Below are positions 24,076 through 36,940 of a DNA stretch of 64,000 bases, piece by piece. A program made the position numbers and the translations under genes. A model generated the notes under the pieces. That model was not told where the DNA came from. It did no database searches and saw only the letters and a program-made list of their open reading frames with translations. This stretch comes from Pithys albifrons albifrons (lineage: Eukaryota > Chordata > Aves > Passeriformes > Thamnophilidae): the NCBI RefSeq assembly GCF_047495875.1, contig NC_092459.1:40102490-40166489 (forward strand), in the 5' to 3' direction. Positions within the stretch are counted from its first letter, which is position 1, and each line of letters starts with the position of its first letter.

Positions 24076-27000
24076 CCTTCTAGTTCAGCGCCGTATTCTG
24101 AGGCACATGTGCACAAACAAAGCCGTATAAACCCCTATCTATCTTTCAAATAGCTACTGTTGACAGCTGCTGAATGTGGACAAGTACGCCCAGTGCCATT
24201 CTGGCTTCTGCCAGCATTATTGCTTGTGTCACCCCGGCATTAGGCCATGGGAGTACTGCAGCTGCTCTCGAGGGCTAAAGGAGACTGTAATGAACAGGAG
24301 GGAAGCAGGCAGAAGGGCCACATGGAGCTGTAAGGAGCAAGGGAGAGAGATGTGTTGGCTGCAATAAATCCCCTCACTGGAGCCATAAAACTTGGATTTT
24401 TCTGTTAATAGGGCTCTGAGTTCCTCTATAATGTCATCAGAAAAAATTACAGCATTATAGATGAAAGAATGGTAGCTTCTTGATGATCTAGGTTGATTAA
24501 AACTAATTTGACCAGATTCTTTCTTCATTAAGACAATACACTCTTAAATCCATAAGACAATGTAGATTCCAGTTTTCTGTTCCTTTAAAAGCATACTGTC
24601 TCTTCCAAAGCTCCTCTATGTACACTGAGAGAGGACGACTGGAGCAAAGATCTATCATAGTAATCTGTGAAGAGATACTTGATGTAGGGTTGTAATTCAC
24701 CACTGCATGGATCAGTTATCCATGTGCCTTTAGCATCCCTATCCCCTTAGGGAAGAATTAGATAAGGCTGCCAGGGCCTCTACATTCAGACTCAGTCTAA
24801 TCTAAAGACTGCAAATATATGTCTTGAATGTATAGTGTGAAGAAACTTTACCCTTGCTGTATTGACCTTGTTTACAAAGGAAATGAGGTCTGTGTTGTCA
24901 TGCTCTCTATTTACATGTGCATCCACACCCTCTCTCCACACCCCAGCATCATCTGAACTTAAATCTTTGGTTAAGTTTGACCAAATTTGACAGAGGGATG
25001 ATAGGCCCAAAGACACAAGCTCCTGAAGTTCTGTGAAAGGAGGCAGCTGCTCAAAGAAGGGAGATCCACCTGAAAGAAAGGCAGGAGTGTGCATTCAGCC
25101 CTTCTTCAGCACTGGAGAATCCATGTGGCAGAGGGAGGCTCAGACAGCTCAGCTGTGGCAAAGCCCCGTTCCGTGCAAGTCCCTTAGTAGACACATGAGA
25201 ATCCAAACAGAGACACCCACTGGTCCATTGGAAACCAGGCTCCTTTAGTCCTACCAGCCAGGGAGCCACCCTGTTTCCAAACAGGAGACCAAAGCATTTG
25301 TTGGAAGATAATGATAGTTGTCAACTGTTTTAGTTTATTTTTACTGGTAAAATATTTGCATTTGTCACAGCTTTAACTTTCTAAGGTAGGTCCTAGGCTC
25401 CACCTGACAGTGCTGCTCACCCTGCCCACTTTACAGCCGGGGGAAGACAAAAGCAAGCATATTCTGCACATCAAGCTGGTTCAGTTCCAGTGCTGAGCGT
25501 GGACCTGCCTGAGTGCAAGTGGAGCTGTCAGCTCATACAGGCTTCACTGTCAAGGGCTGTGTCATCTGTCAGTGTCGGTTCCAGCTCACTGTACCACATA
25601 GAGGCGATGCACTGGTGCCTCCCAATTGATAACACGCTGCCAGAAGCATGTTACTTTCTCATCTGTCTTCTTGTAGCTGTCAAAACTGGAATCCATTAAT
25701 TAGTTTGTTGTTGTGAATTTTATTTGTTCTGAAGACATGTAAATTTCAAAGTAAGACATAGAAAAAAATAAAAACAACCAGCAAACCAGGAGGAAGGTGC
25801 CAATGGGGGGTTCACAAACCCTAAGTGGCAGTTATTATAAGCAGTAAGTGCTGGCTACAAGAGCTCCATCTAAGTGAATATAATGATGTGGCTAGTTTCA
25901 CCACATTGCTTTTAATGAGACTGAGATGGTTACAGGGGGTGAGATGTAGTGACAGCTAAGGAAAGAAAACAAGGCACAAACTAGGAAAATCAGCTGGGCT
26001 GGGTTAATAAGGCTATGCTTACTGTTTGTATAGGGGTTTCTTTTCTAATTTATATTGTTACTTAGTGGAGGGAACATTTGACTGAGCTTTATTTCCCCGT
26101 ATTTTGCAGGTCATGAAAGAAATACTATGATTTCTGATGACATTTTGCCAGCTATGTGCATTAAAAATGAGATGCTTCTCACTCTAGCACTTGAATCAAC
26201 AGTGCCATCTCTAAGGAGAACAGTGGTTCCATTGAAATTTCAAATATTAAATAAGTGTATTTTATTTTACATGACTGCTTCTGTCCACTCCCTCACTTTC
26301 TCATGGTGTGAGCAGAGAGAAAAGTTTCAGAAACCTCCTAAGTGAGTCTTCGAAAGCGAGTAAGGGATTGGGGAACCTACATGAATTGAGAATCAGTGGG
26401 GCCTTAGTGCAGCTAAGTATGGTGTAGCAGTCCCTGAAATGGTACTACATGAGCACAGCCTTGACATCAGCCTCACCACAGTTACCAGAAGAGCTTGCTA
26501 GCTCCAACACAGGCACACTGACACCAGCAGGCAGAGGCAGGCGGGTGCTGCCGCAGCCTGAGCTGAAGCAACCATAAGGATTTTCCACACCGTCGCCAGT
26601 ATGCTCTGCCACATGCTCTCTTGTTTCTCAGCTCAGTCACTTTCAAAAATGGAAATTAAGCTCATGCACCACTTAATATTTCTGAAGTTCCAGTCCTTAG
26701 GAATCTCACATGCAAGCTAACTACAATTTGTCTGTCTCACTTTCTACAAGACCCTATTAGGTAGACTACCTATAGGAAGCCATGTGCCAAATGTTTGGTG
26801 CTCTCTTCTGCTAGAAGGGCAATTCGCTAATGCTGTGACTAGACATGATTTGTTTTAACATTTCTTTAAAGAAATGACAGAATACTTTCCTAGAGTTTGT
26901 CCTGAAAATAGCCGCTTCTCTCTGAAAAATCAAGATATCTCTTCCTTTTTGTCCCAAATTATGCCCACCAAGGACATACAAATATATCCACCTAATGTAA

Positions 27001-29199
27001 AAGGTGGGACTATATATTAACAGATAAGACAAACCTGCTTCCAGGAAATCAGATCTTTTCTTTGCTTTTTCACTGGTTACATAAAAGGAAATGAAGCCCA
27101 AATTTGCAATTCAACAAGGTTACTTCAGTGTCAATAAAATACCTTTCATCAATGCTTTATGGCCATTGTACTTGAATATTTTCATTTGCATGCATTTGCC
27201 TTGTGTGGCAATGCATACTTTCCTAGGTATGTGTTCATGTCTTTTAATATCCATTGAAAATCGTCTCAGAATCAGCTGTTTAGCCATTTAAGTTCATCCA
27301 CTCACACAGGTAATCCATGAAGGAATAAGTATTTTAAATGCTCCTCAGAGAAATAAATAGCTGCTCTGTATGTGTGGTTTGGGTGTTTTAGGTACTCACA
27401 TAAAGAAAAATAAATACTGTTTGTGATCACTGGTTATATACTTGTAATAACCCATTTCTGAAGTCCCAAAATCTCACAGCCTGGCACCAGGATCTCAATG
27501 CTATATGCCGGAATGGAGATCCATGTCTTAGCAGTGCTAATCAAGCTGCTGTTGCCTGTGCCTTCAAAGCCACCAAAATCCATCCAGAGCAGCATTTTGC
27601 ACACAGAATCAGACCTGAGGGTGGAAGAAGAGGGGTAAAAACCAACTATTTGCATTGTGCCAGGAGGAAGGGGACAGCCAACTGCAGCCTCCTTGGTTCT
27701 GCTCTTTGCCTCTCTGCTCGGAGCTGTCACTGCTCCTCACCAGCAGCCATGGAAGACAAGGACAGTGCCCACCTGCCTGTATCCAACAGCTCAGTTCCAG
27801 GCAGTCTGGCAGGCAGAGTCCTTCCCAGGCTATTCATTGGCTTGAAAGAGGGACCTAAAAGAAGCAGCAAGCTGCATCCTTCCTGGCTGGGGCCAGTGGG
27901 TTACCTCTCTAGATGGGAAGAAAACACCAAGCACAGCTGGGAGGCTGTGAGGACCAAAATGCCTCTCTGTGGGGCTGCCTAGACTTGGCCTGTTATAAGC
28001 ATCTACATTTCTATGCACTGCAGTGATGATGTGGGGCCTCCATATCGCAGCTACTCGTGAAAATAAGCAACAGCCACTATGGATATTTATTGCCTTATTT
28101 TGGGAGTCTTATCTCTCAAGTAGCAGCAAACAGAATCCTTTAAATACAGTTGCTGGTTGTGATGCACATGAAATCAGAAGTGGTTGTTGGACAGACTCTT
28201 TGTAATATTCGTAGCACAACAGGACCTTCTGAGAGGGATGGGACAGAGGTGCTTTTGAGAAATGGCTAGTGAGCGGCTGCCACCTGGCAAGATGCTTTGA
28301 AGGGAGCCCCCAGTGCCAGAAGGTGACACAGAGCTGTGAGGCTGCCTCTATATCCCTTGTGCAAGGGGTAGGCACGAAGGCAGGACATCTTACCTTGTCC
28401 CCACAGAGCCACATGTGGAGAAGTTTTGACTCTCAGCTAGATATCACAGTCTGTCTAGATAGGCTATTTAGAATTTGGGAGGGCAGACAGTTGTTTACTG
28501 TGTAAACATACTTTCATCCCATTAGTGGCCACTCACTCCCACCTACATCAGTCTGTGGAGAGAAAGCAGGAGGAGGAGCAAGGAGAAGGTCAAGAGTAAG
28601 GCTGGGAGTAACAGATAACACCTCCCAGCATTTAGTGGCAACTTTTGGGTTGTTCTTTCTCTCTCTCAAAATGCCTGATTGTAGTTTGGGGTACTGTGGC
28701 AATGTAACTCTGCTCTGTCACAGACCACCATACCCAAACCAGGGACACCAAAGCTTCATCCCCATGAACATCCTTGAGCTTCATTTCAGTTTTGTAGGGA
28801 ACCCAATGTCTGTGACCATCTTTGTCCACAGTCAGTGTCAAGCTTTGCCTCTGTGCAATGGAAGATTTCCAAGAAAACCCTCTTCGAGGGCATTTGTCCA
28901 AGGACGTTCTGCAACATGAAAATGGGAACATTTTCAGCTAGATTAGAAATAATCCCTTTATTGTCAAATTGTATCACATGGGTCAGCTATCAATAATATA
29001 ACTGGTTGTTTTCTTGTAGAAGGTGGAAAATAGATTGCCCTAAAGCAGCCCCACTTTGCTTTCCCCAAGAATAGAGGCATAAGCACTCAGCTGTTAGTTT
29101 ATAATAAAGTCCTTTAGGAGTACATTTGCCTGTGAATACTTAACAAAAGCTTCTGCTTTACTACGGTGGATAGAAAGTCATACTTTTATTCACACTTTT
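24076..29199. other. Unannotated interval
   Basis: No transposon or exon is recognised. GC-richer patches at 25380-25640, 26450-26600 and 27640-27980 create several overlapping 60-110 codon open frames on both strands, which is a composition effect. A faint MIR-like string (CCACTTTACAGCCGGGGGAAGAC near 25427-25449) was seen but is too short to call. A second CTCF-like match (minus, 28278-28287) is weak. Confidence 0.45.
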
Positions 29200-29660
29200 T
29201 TTCTTAATGACCTCCTGCCATAAGAGTAATTTGCTTAGTCCACTCCAGGTGATTTTGCATGATTTGCAAATCTAATTTTTATCTCCATGTCTCACATTTG
29301 AAAATCTTTTGCCACCATATTAATTTAACATTTTTATCTTTTACCTACCCAGACAGCTCATCGTGACCTTTAAATTCACTTACAAAGGATAACCCATTGG
29401 TTAATCTGGACCAATTGGCCTCAGTTACACACTTGGTGACAAACCATTATTTCTACCCCACTTCTTTAATTGGCCAGAATGCTCTTTTTTATCAGATATA
29501 TTAGCTGTCAGAAGTGTCTGCTAGCCTTTGCATACTTCCTGGATAGTGTCCAGGTCATTAAAGCAACATCTTCTATTCAAGTCTGGAATATTTATCCTGT
29601 GCCAAAATCCTAACTTTCTCCCTGCTTTTAATTAATTAAAGCCTAAAGAATGCTGCATGG
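29200..29660. promoter_or_regulatory. Candidate conserved non-coding block
   Basis: This AT-rich block lacks long open frames or repeats. Its motifs include GATTTGCAAAT near 29258-29268 (a partial octamer in inverted form), CCAATTGG near 29410, and TTAATTAATTAAAG near 29628-29641. It resembles vertebrate enhancer-type non-coding sequence. Only a cross-species alignment could confirm it. Confidence 0.25.
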
Positions 29661-31059
29661 GTCATTCTACAGGCAAGGCTTTTGAAATGAGAAAACTGAT
29701 ATGAAATGTTTCATGCTCCTTTTTCTTTTACTCATTCAGCAGTTTTACTTCACAAATCACAATTTTATACTATTTAAATTTCATCTGGTTAAAGTATTTT
29801 ACTTTTATTTCTCCTGAATTATTTTGCATTACAATAAGTCAGGCACAGTTTCCTGGGCAAAGAGGGAACCACAGGAGCCAAAGGGGCTGCAAACCCCAGC
29901 ATATGATGGAAGAGCAGCATACCTATCCATGGTCACCCCACCCCCTGTCTAAAGGGAGTAAGTCTCATCAAGAATGAATCCTCTGAGTATCAGAACCAGC
30001 TTTTGAGAAAAAAATAGCACCCCACAACTCTGGCCAGAATCCCGCAAACCTCTACATATTTGCCTGCAGGGAACAGGCAGGCAGCTGAATCCCACCTCAT
30101 CTGCTGTGGTGGGGCAACTGATACACTTCTTCAAGGTGCTCAGGCACTAGTTGTGTGATGAGCATACATGAGCCTCATACTTTTCTGTATTTAATGTCTA
30201 GCAGAGATACTGGTAACATTAATAGTCCTTCATCCCTTGCACGCATAGAACAGTAACATCAAGATTTTCACAGTCTTAGTGCCATAAATATTCTATTCAT
30301 CAGCCAAAAAAAAACCCTGGTGAAAATAATATTTTACATTTAAATTTCTTTATTATTTTATACCTCTCTTTATTGCTCTGTGTTCACTGTCAGTGACAGA
30401 ACAAAGGATTTCTTGAAAGGAGATGTGGTAAGTGTGGTGATTTCTTTATATCTATGTAGTACACTATTGTTCCTTAAAGACATATCCTGTAATATCTCTT
30501 GATATCTCCTTTATGCCAATCTTCAACATCAAATGCCAAAGTCATCTAAGGATAGAAATGGATTGACAGTTTTCAAAATGTTGTAAGTGTACTCCAGTTT
30601 GTGTCAGTGTAATGTGAGTTGGAAAACAGAACTACCTTGGTGAAAATCTGTTTTGTTTTAAATACTTCTTGCAGTTCTAAGTTCTTCCAGCTGTAATATT
30701 AACACTCTATGAAGTGTAAGAATAATGTCTAAAAGTGTGCCAAATGGAGATGATATTTGAATGGCAAATGATGAAAAATTAATGTAATAGTTCTATTCTT
30801 GCTTTGTGTTTTTGGCTTATAAAGCAAAATCAACATATTTTAAAAGTAATATTTTTTTTATGTTTCTCTATTCCCTGTGCACATTCCTTTTCAGACTTAT
30901 TTTCTATTTAGGTTTGGATGATGTTTGAATAGTTAAAGAACATTTCTGGGAGAACAGTATTCCGGCTTTGCTGTTTGATGGCATCAAACTCCACTATTAT
31001 CTGGATTTTTCCCACCAAAAAAAGAAAAAAAAAAAGAAAAAAAAAAGATGTTTTTCAGG
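29661..31059. other. Unannotated interval ending in an A-rich tract
   Basis: No gene or transposon is recognised. Bases 31016-31048 are an A-rich tract with scattered G (AAAAAAAGAAAA type). Confidence 0.5.
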
Positions 31060-31345
31060 CAGAACAACAACCCTTCAGTAAAGTCATGCGGGCCACATGA
31101 CCTGAATGAGGGCAGAAGGGCTCTACGAGATGTGGTCTCTATTGAAACCTGCAGTGTCACCTATCAGCGAGCCCTTCAATCTCCAGTATACAGTATGTTT
31201 AAATGCTGTGTAAATACAGCTTCTGCACTTCCATTTATCTTTGTCTCGCTTCTGCCATGGCGCTGCCAAACAATGGTGGGAGCAACAGGGGGGGCAGCAT
31301 GCAGGCTTGTACGGGAGCACATCTGCCATCAGCTGATTGAAACGT
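31060..31345. promoter_or_regulatory. Candidate conserved non-coding block after A-rich tract
   Basis: This 290-bp stretch is more balanced in composition than its surroundings. It contains CTGTGTAAATACAGC and CAGCTGATTGAAACG-type motifs and several CpGs. A 102-codon open frame (plus, 31048-31356) crosses it but begins in the A-rich tract and shows no domain. It could be a regulatory element or, less likely, an exon. Confidence 0.2.
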
Positions 31346-34300
31346 TCAGGAGGTGAACACTGGCCTTGCTGATGAAAAGCAAGTCCTGTGGTTCACAGAG
31401 TCTGTTTCAGATGGACTGGGATACACTGCTCAGATTTTTAAGCCTACTATATTTTTTTCTAAGCTGAGACCTCATGTTTGCAAAGGGTCAGAAGATGCAG
31501 TTGAATAGATCCCATTCAGGATGAGGCCCTTTACATGTATTTATTCTTAGGGAATGATTTTGCAGTACCTAAAAAGAAACTGTGACTTGGTCACATTTTT
31601 TATTTTTTCCCCTATGTTGTAGAAAATGTAAATCTCTGAAAATTGCCTTTCATTTTGGCATCTAAACCTGGTGCAGACATTTTTTCTGAGGACTTGAATT
31701 TTAGGTCTGTTCTGTTTTTTTATTTTGTTAATGTGTAAGCAGTCTTCTTAAAGAGATTGTATCAAAGGCAGGAAGATCAGACTCCAAAAAAAATGGTGTT
31801 TCAAAAATGAGTCTGTGTTTGGAATACAAAGATCCACCCATGAGGAGCCCCTTGCAAGCCAGGAGAAAATCAGAAAATTTGCCTTTGGACCAGACTATGA
31901 ACAACATTTAGAAAATACAACAACATATAGAAAGTAAATCATGCCAAACAAGAGAAAAGAAATTAAACTGCACAGTTGCTGAGATAATTGGTCTTCTTCA
32001 CCCTATTTCTTATGCACATTGGGTGGACAAGGGAAAATTAAACTTAGGGTATTGCCTGAGTTTGGAATTTATAACTTAATAGTCCTTCTTATATTCTCTT
32101 TGCAAGTAAAATATATATAACATGAATACTCTAGCTCAGTGGTACCCACAATTCAAACAGAGAATGAATAGAAAAGAAAATTAAGAAGTCACAAGGAAAT
32201 CCCTGTGTCAACATGCTTAACAATTCAGTTTCATACAACCAGACTTGTGTATTAGAGTGCATGTATTAATTACAGCTTTTAAAAGACTTTGCATGAGAAT
32301 ATTTAGAATAACTGTAAAAAGCAAATCTTGTGTAGAAAAGTCACACATCCTGCCAGATTTGAAGGCACCACTCCAGAGCATTTGCATTAAAGAGTTCCTC
32401 AAATAAGTGTGGGGTTTTTTTTAGCATACAGTCATTCTACTAACCTGTCCTCAGAATCAGCTGAGTCATATTTAATTGAATTCTTTCAGCTCAGCCATCC
32501 TGAAATAAGCCACTGAATTAAAAGTTTCCACTCAAATGCTTGCAGCTTGTCAGCTGAAAACAGCATCTCTCCATAGAGAGGATCAATGTAACCTAAGCGT
32601 AGCAGGGGCTTATAGTGTTATATTCCTGCAGGTGGTGAGCATGCGGGTCAGATTTGCCTGGCGTCTGGGACACAACCCCATCCAGCCATCATCTCCAAAA
32701 GGGCTTTCTTCCAAAAGCTCAAGAAAAGTACTCTCAATGGCAACACCTTTGCTTTTCATGGTGCTGAACACAGTGCTGCATCTCTGAAATAAGACTCAAA
32801 ATGTCCATTTTAACTCCAAATACAGAACTCAAGTTTTGGCTCAAACTGAGTTATTCTTTATTTTCACTACACAAGCTGATCAGACATTAAATTGAGGACA
32901 CTCATGGGCAATTATAAACTATCTTCTAAATTATCTTCTTGCAAAGAAGGAGAATAAATCTCTTTCAGTGAAAGCAAGATAAAACTAGGGTTAATTTCAT
33001 GCCATCTGAGTCCACAATAGTTTACTCTTGTGCTTGTCAAATGAACTGCTATTATTTGTAATGTGTTAGTACTGCAGCCTCTCAGGATATGTAGGTGCAA
33101 TGTGCTGGTATTCCAGCACCGTGTTTGGTATAAAACCATCTCTGGATAAAACCAGCTCTAAAGGAAGGAATCATGGCAGCATTTGTCAGTGCCAAGCTCG
33201 GTGTCTAAAGACTCCTCAACATTGTTAGCTGTTAAGCTCTTGGCTTGTTTGGCTGCTTTTTAAACATGTTCAGCCTATGAACTCATCTGAATGTCAAATT
33301 GCAACCGATGATCTGCTGCCTGGAACTGGAAACACTTGGTGAGATTGTAAAGGGACCTGATGTAAGTAAGGTATCATGGAAATCATGTGCAAACCACCGA
33401 CTTTGCCAAGGAAACAGCTTTAAAGCCTATTGTAAGGCTGAAGCAGGGGATATAATCCAGGGGTAATCTTTGTCCATTTCTTCGTTTGTCACTACTGGTC
33501 TGTGTTAATATTCATCCTAACCTGACCCTGGTGGGAAATTACTATGCATTTGTTCTAAATCGGTCAAAACTCCTGAACCAGCCATATGGTGTGAATCCCT
33601 GTTTGTCTGGTAGCACAGAGTCTATCTTTCACAGCCCTGATGCACATACAAAACTGTCTGCTTTCACTGCTTCATAGCAGTGTTGTAAATATAACTGAAC
33701 TTGTGAAAGAAACAAGGTGTTAATTGATGGTGTACATATTCACCCTCACAAACGTCTGCTCCTAAACTACTTTTCATGGTTTCTAAGGAAACCCTTATTC
33801 TTCAAAATGGCCAAGGTTCTCACTCATAATACAGTTTAAATTCTTAATTATCTAAAGCAATTTTTGCTATGAGGGGAAAGGTGTAGATATGACCCATCTG
33901 TATATTCAACAGTTACTTTGAACTTGGAGGAAGGGAAGATTCTTGTCAGCGCTCACTGTAGGAAACCATCAATTCGCACATTATGGGAAATGTGATACTG
34001 TATTTTCAACTCCAGCTCCTGACTTTCTTAATTAAGACTGTGCTAGACATGCCAGAAGAAGGGCTCTGTGTCTGATCATGTGCAGGCGGTTAAAAGCAGT
34101 TGTCTGTGCTTGCTTCATTCGTCATACCTGTTTGTTCTATCTGGCTATATTGACGTGGGTTGACATCACATGAGGGAAAGGCTATTGCCAGTAACTGCAG
34201 TGCTTTCCTTTCTGTCATGGCTCATGTTGCTTTGCTTCCTTACTGCATCTCACCAGTCAGTTTGAAGCATGGACATCAAACCCAAGGGACCAAAGCTGTA

Positions 34301-35129
34301 GACCTGTTGATGCATCCCTGGACAGTGGATCCTCCTGAGTTTTTTCCCAGCCTAAAGCACACTACCTAATAAACCTTCTAGGCTCATGTTCTTTTTCTAA
34401 AAGAGCAACTGCCATGTTGGTCAAAACAAGATTAAGGTTTATAAATCATACTATGTGTCTATTATACTATGCTTCATTTACATTCAAAATGTATATTGGG
34501 ACCTCCACTACTCAGAGAATGCAGCCACTGTAGCAAAAGCCACATAAAAAAAAAATCAGATCTGAAGAGACCTGGCAGGACACCTGAGGTGGTGAATATG
34601 TGAGTCATGTGCCTGCTGACTTACACTCATTACTGCAGCTATCTGACCCCTTGAAACACTTACATATCCTTCCAACTGCTTGGGAATGTGCTGATCCCTT
34701 CCCTTAAGGGACAAAACAAGGGAAGCTCAGGAAAGCTACTGAGGGCTTTTGCTGCCCAAAAGTAAGCATTCCTGTCATATCAATCCTTCTCCTCACAAAA
34801 TGGCACAACATAGTCTAGAAATCCTCTCTTTATTATTGGAAGAACAGCCTCAGAAAAAGAATATAAATACTTCCAAATCATTACTGGAAAAACAGACCTG
34901 TGGGTCTTCCAAATCCTTCCCCATGCTAATACCCTAAAGCCCCCCAAGGCTGTACAAGGCCCTCAAAGTCCTCACCGTTTCAAGGAATAAAATGAGGTGC
35001 CTTATATTTCTAAGGCTCAGAATACAACTGGCATTCTTTTATTATTCCCATGCACCGCTTCTACTTCTACTTATGTTTGTCTCCAGAAAGAAAAGGGAAT
35101 TTTCTGGACTGTATTGTAATGTCCAAATC
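31346..35129. other. Unannotated interval
   Basis: No exon, RNA gene or transposon is recognised. The largest open frame is 83 codons (32536-32787). Confidence 0.5.
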
Positions 35130-35720
35130 ACTGCCAAGAAGGTTACAAAATCATGTGGATAAACCTGCCCAATTGAAGGTGGACAACTTGCTTTTGTTAT
35201 CAAATAACTCTCCATCAGTCCTGTCTTTCAGGCCTCGACAACTGTCTTGGTAGAAATTACTGAACACATTTTCACTGCCATAAAAATTGGCCAGGGCTAT
35301 ATTTCTGGATTCCAAGAAAGCTTCTGACAGCCAACCATGATACTTTCTGTAATAAGTTGTCAGCACACTGTGTATCACCTAACACTGTCACTTGGCTTAG
35401 GTCAAAGCTGTCAAATTGCCAACAAAATATTTTTACTAGAAGCACTAAATCTTCTTTTCAGCCCAGTCCTGTTGGGGTCCATCAGACATAGTCCTTGGCC
35501 TGTTATTGTTTATGCTGTGTTTAAATGACCTACCACATGAATATGCATGAAAAACAAATCTTACATATATGTAGACAACATTGTCAGCAGATGCTGCAGT
35601 CACATTTCAAAAAGATCTGTGAACCAGTAGGGAAGGACCACTTATGGTCTGCTTATGGTTTTAAAAGCACACATATAAAATGTTTCAAATCATCAGCATC
35701 AGAACTCAGACTTTAAGCTT
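35130..35720 (+). mobile_element. Ancient non-LTR retrotransposon (CR1/L2/Jockey-type), decayed
   Basis: Translated across shifting frames, this stretch follows a LINE reverse transcriptase from the finger region to the palm. The conserved pieces are STTVLVEITEHIFTAI (35238-35285), LDSKKASD (35305-35328, equivalent to motif A LDFSKAFD), SPNTVTWLRSKLSNCQQ (about 35380-35430), VGVHQ (equivalent to GVPQG), VLGLLLFMLCLNDLPHEYA (35491-35547), and YVDN at 35568-35579 in place of YADD. At least three frames are needed, so the copy has many indels and is much older than the CR1 copies nearby. A Gly replaces the usual Pro in LGP, and Asn replaces the second catalytic Asp. The fit is to the CR1/L2/Jockey group in general. 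I cannot name the family. Edges are approximate. Confidence 0.65.
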
Positions 35721-36599
35721 CTCTGTTATACTTGCAGTTTACATTTACATTGTACATTAAATTGATAACTAAGTCATAGGTTTGAGCCTTTGACTATAAA
35801 ATAAAGATGAATTTTTGAAAACTCATGCACCCCTGGGGTGAGAGGCCAAGAGACAAGAAAGACACCTGAGAGGGGGATTTGGGAGCTGCAGCTGTGAACT
35901 GCCCTAATGCAACTGATCTCTGAGGACTTCTCCTTTCCTTTCTTCTGGACTGTGGTGTAACAACTGCTCAGCTGACCTTAAGGTGAGGAAAGGATGGAAT
36001 GAGAAGAAAGAGTCCAGAATCAGGGCAAGATCTCAGTTGAAAATGTGAGACTATGAAGCCTTAATTGTGGATGCAATGCTCACGCTGCAAGGATGGCTTT
36101 AGTGAACAGAAACAATTTTGTCTCTGTTATATAAAAAAGAAGACTTGAAGGGACCAAGGCAGGGCATTGTCTTCTGTTTTCTGAAATATCTTTAGTCATC
36201 CTTTTAAAAATATGGTCTCCATAAAGTTCTCCATTCAAACAAGTAGTCTCAAAAGCTTGGAGGTGTTTTAAGGATGTGCACATATCTGTCATAGCCAATG
36301 CACCCCACAAAGAGTGCAAAACAATACTGCGCTGTCTTGATGCCAGCTTGGCAGTAATAGAGAGAGGTGAGTGCCAGTGTCTGTGTGATTTCTTCTTGAC
36401 CCCTGAAACTGTTTCTGATTCTGTGTGCATTGGTGCTGAAGCTGTACATGGATGAAATCCATTTACCATTAGTGGGAGTAATTCTCCTTATACTGGAATG
36501 AGCAAGAACTGAATTAGGCTCTTGGAGAAAGTGCAGCAGTGAGACACTTACATATCATAATTAGGTATCATGAAGACAGGGGAAGGAAGGTGACAGGAG
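35721..36599. other. Unannotated interval
   Basis: A minus-strand open frame of 129 codons (36080-36469) has no recognised domain. A purine-rich tract, GGAGAGGAGGGGAGGAG near 36596-36612, leads into the next CR1. Confidence 0.5.
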
Positions 36600-36940
36600 A
36601 GGAGGGGAGGAGACCCCAGTGTGACCTTCCAGTACTTAAATGTGGATTATAAAAAGGAGGGAGAGTGACTTTCTATATGGGCAGATAGTGATAGGACAAG
36701 GGGAAACAGTTTTAAACTGAAAGAGGAGAGATTTCAATTAGGTGATGTAAAAAAATTCTAGTGGCACTTAAAAAGGTTGTCCAGGGAAGTTGTGGATGCC
36801 TTGTCTCTGAAGTCTTCAAGGCCAGACTGAATCAGACTTTGAACAACCTGGTCTAGTTGATGGTATCCTTGACTATGGTGGTGGTGAGTTAGAACTAGAT
36901 GAACTCAAGGTCCCTTCTAATCCAAGACATTCTGTGATTC
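36600..36940 (+). mobile_element. CR1 LINE copy C, 3' fragment
   Basis: This fragment of about 340 bp carries the C-terminal end of ORF2 and the 3' UTR. It reads GACCTTCCAGTACTTAAA, GATAGTGATAGGACAAGGGG (encoding DSDRTRG, the CR1 tail motif), then GTTGTGGATGCC, TTCAAGGCCAGACTG and AACAACCTGGTCTAG. The 3' terminal signature is GAACTCAAGGTCCC followed by ATTCTGTGATTC. It resembles the avian CR1 subfamilies with CTGGTCTAG near the 3' end. It is the same 3' end type as copy D at 50.6 kb. Confidence 0.9.

Noticed and set aside
24176..24367. Cys-rich 63-codon frame resembling an EGF-like spacing
   Set aside because: Cysteine spacing does not fit EGF or another known module, and no splice sites frame it.
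25427..25449. MIR-like string
   Set aside because: Only about 20 bases resemble the MIR/L2 core, too little for a call.
28278..28287. Second CTCF-like match
   Set aside because: It fits only the GGTGGCA half of the motif and lacks the upstream core bases.
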